The notes below the pieces were generated by a model that saw nothing but the letters and a program-made list of their open reading frames with translations, made no database searches and was not told where the DNA came from. The position numbers and the translations under genes are program-made. Positions 61,901 to 63,071 of a stretch of 64,000 bases of DNA are shown here, piece after piece. The first letter of the stretch is position 1. Each line of letters begins with the position of its first letter. The DNA lies in contig CAMXCT020000824.1 of NCBI GenBank assembly GCA_947184155.2, positions 616,001 through 680,000 on the forward strand. The letters are read 5' to 3'. This DNA comes from Cladocopium goreaui. Taxonomy: Eukaryota > Sar > Dinophyceae > Suessiales > Symbiodiniaceae.

Positions 61901-63071
61901 CCTCGGGCGCCAATGGCAGCGAAAGTTCCGCGAGCACCTGGAGGTGAACCGAAGTTCGGGTGCTGCCCCAGGTTACCATAGGAAGGGAAATCAATCATGA
62001 AACATGAGGAAAATGAGGACTTCACCAGCTGGGATTTGGAATTGTATTTTGATCAATTTGGAGGACCTTGCTGTGGATCCACTTTTGGTGACTTCTATGT
62101 GGTCGGTAATTTTTGACCCCCATCTTCTATTTGATTTGATCTTCTATTTGTCCGGGCGGCCAAAACAAAATAAACAATGCTATTTTCAGGGCTATTTGGT
62201 CTGATATGCCAAGGCTCTGGAAGACTGACATTTAGAGTGTTTTCACACTTTCACGATCGAATAGCGCATATCAATTAGACGTAGTAGCTGCTAGTCAAGC
62301 AGTAACAGATAGTGGCAGGCAGTGGCAGGTAGCGGCAGGTAGTGGCAGGTGGAGGTAGTGTCGGATTGTGGCAGGTGGAAACACTGGCAGGTATTGGCAG
62401 GTGGTGGCAGGTAGTATCAGGTAGTGGCAGGTAGTGGCAGGTAGGTGAAGATTTTTAAATAATAGACCGATCAAATAGAAGATATTCACTGAATTAATTT
62501 CAATGGCTGATACCCATCCCAATTAATAATTATTCAATATCTTCTATTTGATCGGTCAGTTTGTACACCAATATCTTCTATTTGATGTTTTTTTCCTCAA
62601 CCGGGTTTGTGACTAACATCAAACCCAAAAAAACAAAACAAAAACGATGTTTTTTTTGCGTTTTTTCAGAAGTCGAAAAAAGGGCCCGTTGCAGATGGTT
62701 TTACGGGGGAGGACCTCTTTGTATCTTCTATTGGATCTGAAAATGTGAAAAAGGACCCTACATGACCCTCGAAACCGGCTCTTGGAGGACCCTTTGCGAC
62801 AAGGACCGTCTTCCAATTTGGTTTCTTTTCTTACACCTCCAATTTTGCATCTTCTATCTGGTTTAATTATTTAATATCTTCTATTTTTGTGTTTTATATA
62901 TATATATATATATAAATAAATAAATATATATATATCATACATCCATATCCAATAAATATATATATATATATAGACACACACACACACATGCAGAAACATA
63001 CATCCGGCGCCGCCAGGCGTGGATTGCCGATCCAAAGACGGCCCTCGTCGCAATCCTCCCGCGACCTTTGA
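22836..63071 (+). CDS. Ankyrin-repeat AGC-type Ser/Thr protein kinase, 25 proposed exons (whole gene, 5' end missing)
   Basis: Joined exons read in one frame for 1890 nt (629 residues plus stop). Exons 1-5 give ankyrin repeats, a protein-binding scaffold. Exons 6-7 give a Ser/acidic linker and a Gln/Arg/Glu-rich helix. Exons 8-21 give a full kinase domain that would transfer ATP phosphate to Ser/Thr: GRGSFGEV loop, AYAMK lysine, AVTERN alpha-C Glu, FRDLKPDN catalytic loop, TDFGLSK, SFCGS activation segment (AGC-like) and LAPE. Exons 22-25 resemble an AGC tail. No signal peptide or membrane segment is seen, so a cytosolic enzyme is inferred. No cyclic-nucleotide-binding domain is visible in the window. 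The start codon lies upstream of exon 1 and was not found. The chain was built by eye from reading frame, family similarity and AG|G acceptors. The kinase identity is firm, but several exon edges are not. Confidence 0.9.
23001..23106. mobile_element. TACCCTCTGG-family element in intron 1
   Basis: TACAATCTGGTAAACTAAC ... GTATGTTTACCAGAGGGTA. Begins 34 nt after the exon 1 donor. Confidence 0.75.
23743..23854. mobile_element. CTGGTTGGTGG element
   Basis: CTGGTTGGTGGTTTGGAAC ... TTTTTCAGAGGGGTGG ... ACCACCAACCAG, 112 bp. No perfect flanking duplication. Confidence 0.75.
23933..23999 (+). CDS. Exon 2: ankyrin repeat
   Basis: Follows acceptor AGCAAG. Reads [20 protein letters not shown] then AN, a textbook ankyrin repeat. 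Donor GTGAAC follows the Asn codon. Running on gives a stop within three codons, which supports the donor. The 1.9-kb intron holds a near-duplicate of 32688-32850 (at 24430-24590), a truncated CCCAAATGCTCC element (24516-24583), a TACCCTCTGG element (25618-25748) and a 12-bp array (25762-25862). Confidence 0.9.
24430..24590. repeat. Duplicated intronic segment (partner 32688-32850)
   Basis: GATCAGACAAATGAGAG.CACCAGTT, TTCAAGCAACCAGGGTGGT, ATCAAACAACTATGATTTA and the following CCCAAATGCTCCATGTAT occur in the same order in both places with few differences. The later copy keeps the right inverted-repeat end; this one has lost it. Confidence 0.8.
25618..25748. mobile_element. TACCCTCTGG-family element
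   Basis: TACCCTCTGGTAAACTAAG ... GAAACCAGAGGGTA, 131 bp with a diverged middle. Lies in intron 2. Confidence 0.7.
25762..25862. repeat. 12-bp array GGTTTTCCCATG / GGTTTTCCTATG
   Basis: About eight units end 44 nt before the exon 3 acceptor and are pyrimidine-rich on the + strand, so they may serve as or displace the polypyrimidine tract. The open frames across it (Met-Val-Phe-Pro-Trp) are repeat artefacts. Confidence 0.9.
25907..26032 (+). CDS. Exon 3: ankyrin repeats, GA donor
   Basis: Follows acceptor GTCGAG and encodes 42 codons starting [20 protein letters not shown] and ending in CQTEDG. Exon 2 ends RGAN, so the join gives RGANVNARS, exactly the ankyrin loop. The next exon continues [10 protein letters not shown]. 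The only boundary in frame with that is GAAATG, a GA donor. The 948-nt intron is AT-rich, with TATA-type runs at 26080-26250 and a repeated CCTTAACCCCCA motif near 26775-26875. Confidence 0.88.
26981..27069 (+). CDS. Exon 4: ankyrin repeat
   Basis: Follows acceptor ACCGCAG and reads [20 protein letters not shown], then LVHQDGNQL. It ends in phase 2. Donor GTCTCT is preferred; GCTGAT five bases earlier also fits the frame. The 2.2-kb intron holds a flanked TACCCTCTGG-family copy (27774-27867), CATC/CATA microsatellites (28445-28640), AT runs and a 12-bp AACCACCATTTT array (29165-29235). Confidence 0.85.
27774..27867. mobile_element. TACCCTCTGG-family element lacking its left tip, 11-bp flanks
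   Basis: Starts AAACTAACATAACTATGG and ends GTTAGTTTACCAAGGAGGG. TATATGAAGCT lies directly on both sides (27763-27773 and 27868-27878). The left TACCCTCTGGT is missing. Confidence 0.78.
28445..28690. repeat. CATC / CATG / CATA microsatellite cluster
   Basis: CATCCATC and CATGCATG blocks appear twice around GCGTGAATGCATACAT, then CATA, then ATTGCATTGC. All reading frames here are repeat products. AT-rich runs follow to 28880. Confidence 0.95.
29165..29235. repeat. AACCACCATTTT array
   Basis: Five to six units of about 11-12 bp, 50 nt upstream of exon 5. Confidence 0.85.
29283..29364 (+). CDS. Exon 5: last ankyrin-like repeat
   Basis: Follows acceptor TCCCCAG. In the frame set by exon 4 it reads [20 protein letters not shown] then MFRFATH. 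This resembles the closing ankyrin repeat, with FGQRP in place of GxTP. Donor GTGCCT in phase 0; without splicing there is a stop three codons on. The 596-nt intron holds a partial CAGTTATGG element (29831-29922). Confidence 0.72.
29831..29922. mobile_element. CAGTTATGGCC-family element, decayed right end
   Basis: CAGTTATGGCCCTTTACCAG, then TATAAGCACTTATAACCCC and TAATAAATGGCTATAAG. TA on the left flank only. Confidence 0.6.
29961..30091 (+). CDS. Exon 6: Ser/acidic linker
   Basis: Follows acceptor GGCCCAG and reads [20 protein letters not shown], then a Thr/Ser-rich and acidic stretch with VTEEDDFS. This looks like a disordered linker between ankyrin repeats and kinase, with several possible phosphosites (inferred). 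The 3' end is uncertain. GCAAAA (phase 2) matches an AG|G acceptor for exon 7. GTATCC at 30108 (phase 0) would need an AG|C acceptor. Confidence 0.65.
30467..30638 (+). CDS. Exon 7: coiled-coil-like segment before the kinase
   Basis: Read in the frame [18 protein letters not shown], then [20 protein letters not shown] and [11 protein letters not shown]. The last part has heptad-like Leu/Gln/Glu/Arg spacing typical of a short coiled coil. The exon must end in phase 0. GCCCCA after the AAG at 30638 and GCCAGA at 30624 both fit, so the last five codons are optional. The 1137-nt intron holds a CCATGCTCC inverted repeat (30658-30744) and a GC-rich block that reads best on the minus strand (31485-31640). 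Confidence 0.68.
30658..30744. mobile_element. CCCATATGCTCC-family inverted repeat
   Basis: CCATGCTCCATGTATGG ... CCATACATGGAGCATTTGGG. GAAACCATG is found at both edges (30653-30661 and 30749-30757), overlapping the left end. Confidence 0.65.
31485..31640 (-). CDS. Possible minus-strand terminal exon nested in the kinase intron
   Basis: GC-rich block. On the minus strand, an acceptor TTTAAG (at 31646-31641) is followed by 51 codons, [20 protein letters not shown] ... [20 protein letters not shown], and a TAG stop at 31485-31487. Charged, gene-like composition and the AG|G acceptor favour this strand. The + reading is Ala/Leu-rich and not needed to join exons 7 and 8, whose phases already match. 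No partner exons were identified; no function can be given. Confidence 0.4.
   Translation of the reverse strand, partial: APLFGRRGRRLAFSTRELPRRILAKGAVRREVTEEQLEVGDRDGESLGDEA
31776..31880 (+). CDS. Exon 8: kinase Gly-rich loop and catalytic Lys, GA donor
   Basis: Follows acceptor TTGGCAG and encodes 35 codons starting [20 protein letters not shown] and ending KAYAMK. The Gly loop GRGSFGEV and the beta-3 Lys (last codon) bind ATP. The next exon resumes VLQKSRIM directly, so the donor is GACGGG. The 1530-nt intron holds a partial CAGTTATGG element (31927-31990), a short ATAG run near 32400 and a duplicate of the 24.4-kb segment (32688-32866). Confidence 0.93.
32776..32866. mobile_element. CCCATATGCTCC-family inverted repeat
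   Basis: CCCAAATGCTCCATGTATGG ... CCATACATGGAGCATATG. Part of the segment shared with 24430-24590. Confidence 0.7.
33411..33503 (+). CDS. Exon 9: kinase alpha-C helix
   Basis: Follows acceptor ACGGGAG and reads [20 protein letters not shown], then [11 protein letters not shown]. The Glu of VTERN is the alpha-C residue that pairs with the exon 8 Lys. RHPYIV is a conserved AGC stretch. Donor GTGCCG in phase 0. The 792-nt intron shows nothing I can name beyond a GGGCACCACCTTG-type fragment near 33890-33965. Confidence 0.93.
34296..34342 (+). CDS. Exon 10: kinase beta-4/beta-5
   Basis: Follows acceptor TTGTCAG. Reads [15 protein letters not shown], the usual LHYAFQT strand of AGC kinases leading to the hinge. 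Ends in phase 2 before GTTGCA. Reading on meets a stop after nine codons. The 510-nt intron holds an inverted-repeat pair around AAGTCATGGAGG/CCCCATGACTT (34708-34813). Confidence 0.88.
34708..34813. repeat. GGAGGTTTCC/CCCCATGACTT element
   Basis: GGAGGTTTCCCAAGTCATGG at the left and GGGGGTCCCCCATGACTTA at the right. Related text occurs at 47215-47290 and 53247-53345. Terminal repeats are imperfect. Confidence 0.55.
34853..34876 (+). CDS. Exon 11: 24-nt microexon, kinase hinge
   Basis: Follows acceptor GCTGAAG and contributes HYCPRGN plus shared Val and Leu codons. Together with neighbours it restores [15 protein letters not shown], where AGC kinases have a DYCPGG-like hinge. Phases 2 and 2 match both neighbours. 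Donor is GCAGTG. The 635-nt intron holds a CTGGTTGG element (35008-35128) with GCAT on both flanks. Confidence 0.75.
35008..35128. mobile_element. CTGGTTGGTGG element, GCAT target duplication
   Basis: CTGGTTGGTGGTGACTGGAAC ... CTCAACCACCAG with GCAT on both flanks. Confidence 0.8.
35512..35527 (+). CDS. Exon 12: 16-nt microexon, kinase alpha-D
   Basis: Follows acceptor TCGCTAG. Only QLLTR plus the last base of the preceding Leu codon. The call rests on exact phase fit with exon 11 (phase 2) and exon 13 (phase 0), and on completing NLQLLTRAGW. Donor would be GAGAAG. Short enough that chance is a real risk; RNA reads across the junction would settle it. The 1107-nt intron holds an ACCCTCTGG-type element (35922-36030) and a GGTACCTAAATTGG element (36225-36360). 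Confidence 0.65.
35922..36030. mobile_element. TACCCTCTGG-family element
   Basis: ACCCTCTGGTAATTTAAC ... TAAACGTTTACCATCGGGTA. Diverged ends. Confidence 0.65.
36225..36360. repeat. GGTACCTAAATTGG element, longest copy
   Basis: GGTACCTAAATTGGAGGTACC at the left and CCAATTTAGGTTCC at the right are inverted. The interior has AAGGCCTATGTAAGTG and GGCCTTATATGGTACAG, shared with 12975-13082 and 19640-19715. Confidence 0.7.
36635..36705 (+). CDS. Exon 13: kinase alpha-E helix
   Basis: Follows acceptor TTCAAG. Reads [20 protein letters not shown] then [19 protein letters not shown] matches the FYAAEILLALEHLH helix of AGC kinases. Ends in phase 2 before GTGTGG. The 1310-nt intron holds a gapped inverted repeat (36729-36816), two CTGGTTGG elements (37263-37443, 37719-37822) and a CAGTTATGG element (37855-37965). 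Confidence 0.9.
36729..36816. repeat. Gapped inverted repeat CTGGTGCTGG ... CAGCACCATGG
   Basis: TGCTGGTATATATGCTAACAT and ATTGATGGGATCCATGTTACC are the same words as in 44277-44372 and 17263-17358, so it belongs to the same broad family. Sits 23 nt after the exon 13 donor. Confidence 0.55.
37263..37443. mobile_element. CTGGTTGGTGG element with internal insertion, AGGG duplication
   Basis: Normal ends and AGGG on both flanks. Middle enlarged by about 70 bp with TTTCATATGG and GGATTTTCCATATATAT. Confidence 0.8.
37719..37822. mobile_element. CTGGTTGGTGG element, GTAT duplication
   Basis: CTGGTTGGTGGTTTGGAAC ... AACCACCAACCAG with GTAT on both flanks. 104 bp. Confidence 0.82.
37855..37965. mobile_element. 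CAGTTATGGCC-family element, TA flanks
   Basis: CAGTTATGGCCATTTATC ... TTGGGCCATAACTG with TA outside both ends. Intron 13. Confidence 0.75.
38016..38043 (+). CDS. Exon 14: 28-nt microexon, catalytic loop
   Basis: Follows acceptor CACCAG. Reads HTVFRDLKP, the catalytic loop with the base Asp and the Lys of DLKPxN. FRD replaces the usual YRD/HRD, which occurs in active AGC kinases. The donor is GCAGCT in phase 0. The 1413-nt intron holds a CTGGTTGG element (38150-38267), an ORF-like stretch (38526-38915) that I do not recognise, and a CCCATATGCTCC inverted repeat (39310-39416) ending 40 nt before exon 15. Confidence 0.88.
38150..38267. mobile_element. CTGGTTGGTGG element, ATCA duplication
   Basis: CTGGTTGGTGGTGACTGG ... 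GAAAAACCACCAACCAG with ATCA on both flanks. A GATGGTTAAT repeat (38107-38145) precedes it. Confidence 0.82.
38526..38915 (+). other. Unassigned ORF-like stretch inside the exon 14-15 intron
   Basis: An open frame of 129 codons, starting [20 protein letters not shown], mixed composition. A second frame is open over 38630-38810 ([20 protein letters not shown]). It is not needed by the kinase phases. No family recognised. Followed by a tract where ATTTAAATG-like words repeat (38865-39080). Confidence 0.25.
39310..39416. mobile_element. CCCATATGCTCC-family element, TAT flanks
   Basis: CCCATATGCTCCATGTATGG ... CCATACATGGAGCATATGGG, long perfect arms, TAT on both sides. Ends 40 nt before exon 15. 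Confidence 0.8.
39457..39516 (+). CDS. Exon 15: DFG motif, GA donor
   Basis: Follows acceptor CATAAG. Reads [20 protein letters not shown] (20 codons). Asn2 and the Asp of DFG bind metal-ATP. Donor is GAGATC and the next exon starts GAGGGC. Reading on would add IIDGESNQ and break the family pattern. The following 4.9-kb intron carries ATC repeats, the 71-bp array, AT-rich DNA (41.88-42.29 kb) and composite element copy 2. Confidence 0.92.
39712..39762. repeat. ATC trinucleotide repeat
   Basis: CATCATCATCATCACCAAGACC then nine CATs. Preceded by TATA runs. Confidence 0.95.
39910..40016. mobile_element. Diverged TACCCTCTGG-family element
   Basis: TACCCTCCAGGAACTAAAC ... TGTGCCAGATGGTA. Interior only loosely related. 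Confidence 0.5.
40280..40384. mobile_element. TACCCTCTGG-family element with GTAGAATCA flanks
   Basis: TTACCCTCCAGTAAACTAAC ... AAATTACCATAGGGTA. GTAGAATCA occurs at 40267-40275 and 40382-40390. The exact ends are ambiguous by three bases. Confidence 0.78.
40400..40516. mobile_element. TACCCTCTGG-family relic, TTTAACATAGCCATGG type
   Basis: GGTGTTTTAACATAGCCATGG ... CCATGGCTATGTTAAATAACC then ATATGGTA. The inner arms pair well; the left CTCTGG tip is changed. Confidence 0.6.
40535..40636. mobile_element. CCCATATGCTCC-family element, TAT flanks
   Basis: CCCATATGCGAACCATGG ... CCATACATGGAGTCATATGGG with TAT on both sides. Confidence 0.75.
40788..41640. repeat. 71-bp minisatellite block bounded by degenerate direct repeats
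   Basis: Units run from about 40900 to 41345: CCAGAGGCCGGTCAGCAGG, CAAGGAAGGAAAAAA, ACTTTTCAGGCCCC and AAAAAGTTTTATTTTCTATC. Six full and one partial copy. The outer text AATTAGTGAGGTCAGCCC TTAATTTGC (40788) and AATTAACGAGGTAAAGCC TTAATTTGC (about 41592) match as direct repeats. The + frame stays open for 271 codons with Arg/Lys/Ser-rich residues but has no ATG at its start. A hairpin-like AAAAACTTTTC ... GAAAAGTTTTTTT follows at 41505-41540. Confidence 0.8.
41880..42300. repeat. ATATTATA-rich tract
   Basis: Over 400 bp of TATTATAT, TATATTAT and AATATTAT words. No gene. Strand-neutral low complexity. Confidence 0.9.
43296..44036 (+). mobile_element. Composite array element, copy 2
   Basis: Same 5' end as copy 1 (CCCCACCTGCCAGGTGAGGG, then GTTGTTAGATTTTAT), TCC-rich tract, 40-bp units (43418-43640) with CACTGCCGGACCTCAACC, 12-bp array (43640-43990) and 3' end AAAATGTATAAATGCCATGG. 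One + frame is open across the whole copy (293 codons). Lies in the exon 15-16 intron. Confidence 0.85.
44089..44262. mobile_element. ATGGATCCAAA inverted repeat next to a TACCCTCTGG-family half
   Basis: ATGGATCCAAACACTGTC ... GGTATTTGGATCCAT (44089-44172), with AAGGTACTTAACCCCCC inside. It runs into a partial TACCCTCTGG element ending GTTTACCAGAGGATA. The same pair recurs at 55983-56165. Confidence 0.7.
44277..44372. mobile_element. CCCATAGGATCC-type inverted repeat
   Basis: CCCATAAGATCCATGTATGG ... CCAGCACCATGGATCCTATGGG. Same subtype as 17263-17358. Ends 50 nt before exon 16. Confidence 0.7.
44423..44501 (+). CDS. Exon 16: activation segment and APE
   Basis: Follows acceptor TGTCGCAG. 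Reads [20 protein letters not shown] then EILLRK. TKSFCGS is the AGC activation-loop site, usually phosphorylated by a PDK1-type enzyme (family knowledge). LAPE closes the segment. Ends in phase 1 before GCCAGG. The 2.3-kb intron holds composite element copy 3. Confidence 0.93.
44835..45743 (+). mobile_element. Composite array element, copy 3
   Basis: Same ends as copies 1 and 2. Middle units (45030-45240) are about 40 bp with CGCTGGACCTCAACCTGGGACC. The 12-bp array (45240-45698) shares the interrupted order of copy 1 (AGAATGTTAGAAGATATG, GGTATG, AAAGTGCC). The + frame is broken by a TAA at about 45277. Exon 16-17 intron. Confidence 0.85.
46806..46875 (+). CDS. Exon 17: kinase alpha-F
   Basis: Follows acceptor CCTGCAG. 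Reads [20 protein letters not shown] then [18 protein letters not shown] is the alpha-F helix with its structural Asp. Ends in phase 2 before GCCCCT, and the join restores LPPFYH. The 1.2-kb intron holds a partial GGAAACCTCC repeat (47215-47290) and a TACCCTCTTG element (47628-47732). Confidence 0.93.
47628..47732. mobile_element. TACCCTCTGG-family element
   Basis: TTACCCTCTTGTAAACCAAC ... GTTAGTTTACCAAAGGGTA. Exon 17-18 intron. Confidence 0.72.
48078..48135 (+). CDS. Exon 18: kinase alpha-G region
   Basis: Follows acceptor TGCTTAG. Reads [19 protein letters not shown], the PPFY...LF.NI pattern of AGC kinases. Donor GCAGCT in phase 0. The 2.1-kb intron holds a short CT/GT run near 48300, composite element copy 4 in reverse (48766-49148), a CTGGTTGG-type element (49573-49669) and a CAGTTATGG element (50063-50173). 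Confidence 0.93.
48766..49148 (-). mobile_element. Composite array element, copy 4, inverted and shortened
   Basis: Reverse complement of the family: degenerate 12-bp units (TCTATCTGGCAT, TCTTCTGGCAT) at 48768-49010, a GC-rich spacer without clear 40-bp units, a GAGGAAGAGGAGG tract, then AAAATCTAGAGACCCTCACC, AATTGGCAGGTGGGG and AAAAA. The palindrome reads CACCTAATTGGCAGGTG here. Oldest-looking copy. Exon 18-19 intron. Confidence 0.8.
49573..49669. mobile_element. CTGGTTGGTGG-family element
   Basis: TTGGTTGGTGGTTTGGAAC ... GAAACCACCAACCAG. Short, flanks do not match. Confidence 0.7.
50063..50173. mobile_element. CAGTTATGGCC-family element, TA flanks
   Basis: CAGTTATGGCCCAAAATACC ... GCCATGGCCATTTCACTG with TA on both sides. 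Ends 50 nt before exon 19. Confidence 0.75.
50224..50265 (+). CDS. Exon 19: kinase alpha-H
   Basis: Follows acceptor GGCGCGAG. Reads [14 protein letters not shown], matching the AKALIxxLL helix. Donor is GTCGGC in phase 0. The intron is only 280 nt and carries a 9-bp GACCAGGGT repeat just before exon 20. Confidence 0.87.
50508..50533. repeat. 9-bp repeat GACCAGGGT
   Basis: Three units, 13 nt upstream of the exon 20 acceptor. Short. Confidence 0.8.
50546..50605 (+). CDS. Exon 20: kinase end, RLGA motif
   Basis: Follows acceptor CACTTAG. Reads [20 protein letters not shown] (20 codons). [10 protein letters not shown] is the conserved DPxxRLG motif that packs the C-lobe. Donor is GCAGGA. The 713-nt intron shows a short GGAAAATC inverted repeat (50938-50990) and otherwise nothing named. 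Confidence 0.93.
51319..51369 (+). CDS. Exon 21: end of kinase domain
   Basis: Follows acceptor GGGCCAG. Reads [17 protein letters not shown], the HxFF...DWxxLxxRE motif that ends AGC kinase domains. The frame is open for nine codons upstream ([10 protein letters not shown]), so a longer exon is possible, but the family joins VKEHAFF directly. Donor GTGGGG in phase 0. The 4.85-kb intron holds a coding relic with a transposon (51660-52250), AT runs and the 10-bp array. Confidence 0.92.
51660..52250 (+). pseudogene. Unidentified coding relic interrupted by a short transposon
   Basis: One frame reads [20 protein letters not shown] onward to SQLNSLD, a stop at 51919-51921, then [20 protein letters not shown]. 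It is cut by a 105-bp element (51982-52086) and resumes [20 protein letters not shown] ... [10 protein letters not shown] to a stop near 52250. Other frames are also open over parts (51.68-51.84 kb), suggesting frameshifts. It lies in the exon 21-22 intron, in the kinase's orientation, but breaks the kinase frame. It may be retroelement or gene debris; I do not recognise the family. Confidence 0.5.
51982..52086. mobile_element. CAGTTATGGCC-family element with 9-bp target duplication in a coding relic
   Basis: CAGTTATGGCCCAAG ... TGGCCATAACTG, 105 bp. GAGTACCTG lies at 51973-51981 and 52087-52095. Removing one copy and the element would rejoin an open frame. Confidence 0.88.
52382..52484. mobile_element. 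CTGGTTGGTGG-family element
   Basis: TGGTTGGTGGTTTCAAAC ... GTTAAAACCACCAACCAG. Flanks differ. A partial TACCCTCTGG element (right end TTACCACAGGGTA) follows at 52520-52587. Confidence 0.7.
53030..53245. repeat. TATATA-rich tract
   Basis: Alternating TA with TATGTATATA inserts, over 200 bp. Low complexity. Confidence 0.9.
53247..53345. repeat. GGAAGTTTCC ... GGAAACCTCC-like element
   Basis: GGAAGTTTCCTAGAATGG, CATCCAAGTCATG and the end GAAGAAACCTCC. Related to 34708-34813 and 47215-47290. Confidence 0.5.
53634..54556. repeat. 10-bp minisatellite GTGAATATAT
   Basis: About 920 bp, roughly 90 units, with variants GTGCATATAT, GTGAATATCT and GTGAATATTT. 10 bp divided by 3 gives a 30-bp protein repeat, so the minus frames give Tyr-Ser-His-Ile-Phe-Thr polymers of up to 336 codons. 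No gene. Confidence 0.97.
54557..55845. other. Intronic DNA with CCCAGT.ATAA-type family fragments
   Basis: GGGGCACCACATTG at 54738; ACAAACCAACAAACTTACG at 55288; CAGTCATAAGTTGG at 55613; ACCAACTTAGCTATCG at 55689. TATA runs near 55045. Nothing coding. Confidence 0.45.
55846..55951. mobile_element. CTGGTTGGTGG element, AGAT duplication
   Basis: CTGGTTGGTGGTTTGGAAC ... GTCAACCACCAACCAG with AGAT on both flanks. 106 bp. Confidence 0.83.
55983..56165. mobile_element. GTGGATCCAAA inverted repeat plus TACCCTCTGG-family half, second copy
   Basis: GTGGATCCAAACACCGTC ... GCTATTTGGATCCATAGGG (55983-56070), then TTACCCTCTGTTAAGCAGCC ... ATTTTCAATAGCTAAT lacking its right tip. Repeats the arrangement at 44089-44262. 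Confidence 0.7.
56220..56289 (+). CDS. Exon 22: proposed C-terminal tail
   Basis: Follows acceptor TCTCCAG. In frame with exon 21 it reads [20 protein letters not shown] then SLE, in the position of the proline-rich AGC tail. The 3' end was chosen as GCAAGG (phase 1) to fit exon 23. GCGACG at 56295 (phase 0) would instead join exon 24 directly and skip exon 23. Confidence 0.6.
56611..56663 (+). CDS. Exon 23: proposed short helical exon (may be optional)
   Basis: Follows acceptor GTGCCAG. Reads [17 protein letters not shown], an amphipathic helix. It fits phase 1 on the left and phase 0 on the right with a GATGTT donor. Support comes from phase, GC-richness and composition only. The 5.2-kb intron that follows contains the roughly 320-bp tandem array, a 90-bp triplicate and a CTGGTTGG element close to exon 24. 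Confidence 0.48.
57163..60330. repeat. Tandem array, about ten units of roughly 320 bp
   Basis: Unit starts (CCCTTCGGTGAGCTTGAAAA): about 57163, 57501, 57821, 58125 (start lost), 58408, 58707, 59028, 59345, 59667 and 59988. A diverged edge lies at about 60317. Common words: AAGAAATTGATCATTTCGG, GTTGAAACGTTC, CCCAAAGGGAATTACGTATA, ACTACATACATAGAA and CCGACACCGGTCGTGG. Small frames on either strand recur with the unit and are not considered genes. Exon 23-24 intron. Confidence 0.95.
60355..60625. repeat. Three units of about 90 bp
   Basis: TTTTAGTGGGGTGAAAAA, TTTATGTCCATTTATG, CTGCAGTATGGGTGATATG and TTGATAATTCAA repeat three times right after the 320-bp array. Confidence 0.88.
61683..61789. 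mobile_element. CTGGTTGGTGG element next to exon 24
   Basis: CTGGTTGGTGGTTTGGAAC ... GTTAAAACCACCAACCAG. Ends 44 nt before the exon 24 start. Flanks differ. Confidence 0.78.
61834..61943 (+). CDS. Exon 24: Ser-rich C-terminus
   Basis: Follows acceptor ATCTCAG. Reads [20 protein letters not shown], then [16 protein letters not shown]. The WDxxxDYS part resembles the hydrophobic-motif region of AGC tails. If not spliced, the next codon is a stop (61945-61947), giving a 612-residue partial protein. If spliced at GTGAAC, exon 25 follows. Confidence 0.8.
62120..62890. repeat. Cluster of TATCTTCTATTTGAT words
   Basis: ATCTTCTATTTGAT or close forms near 62123, 62141, 62537, 62570, 62722, 62850 and 62874, and in reverse near 62469 (GATCAAATAGAAGATAT). 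Mostly direct, irregular spacing. Confidence 0.75.
62300..62445. repeat. GGCAGGTAGT minisatellite
   Basis: Units of about 10-20 bp: AGTGGCAGGT, AGCGGCAGGT, GGTGGCAGGT. The minus-strand frame (Leu-Pro-Ala-Thr-Thr-Cys) is a repeat product. Confidence 0.9.
63017..63071 (+). CDS. Exon 25: possible terminal exon
   Basis: Follows acceptor CGCCAG. In the phase left by exon 24 it reads [17 protein letters not shown] and stops at 63069-63071. Phase and Ser/Arg composition fit, but the exon is short. The minus strand also reads openly here ([20 protein letters not shown]), so this is tentative. Confidence 0.35.
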
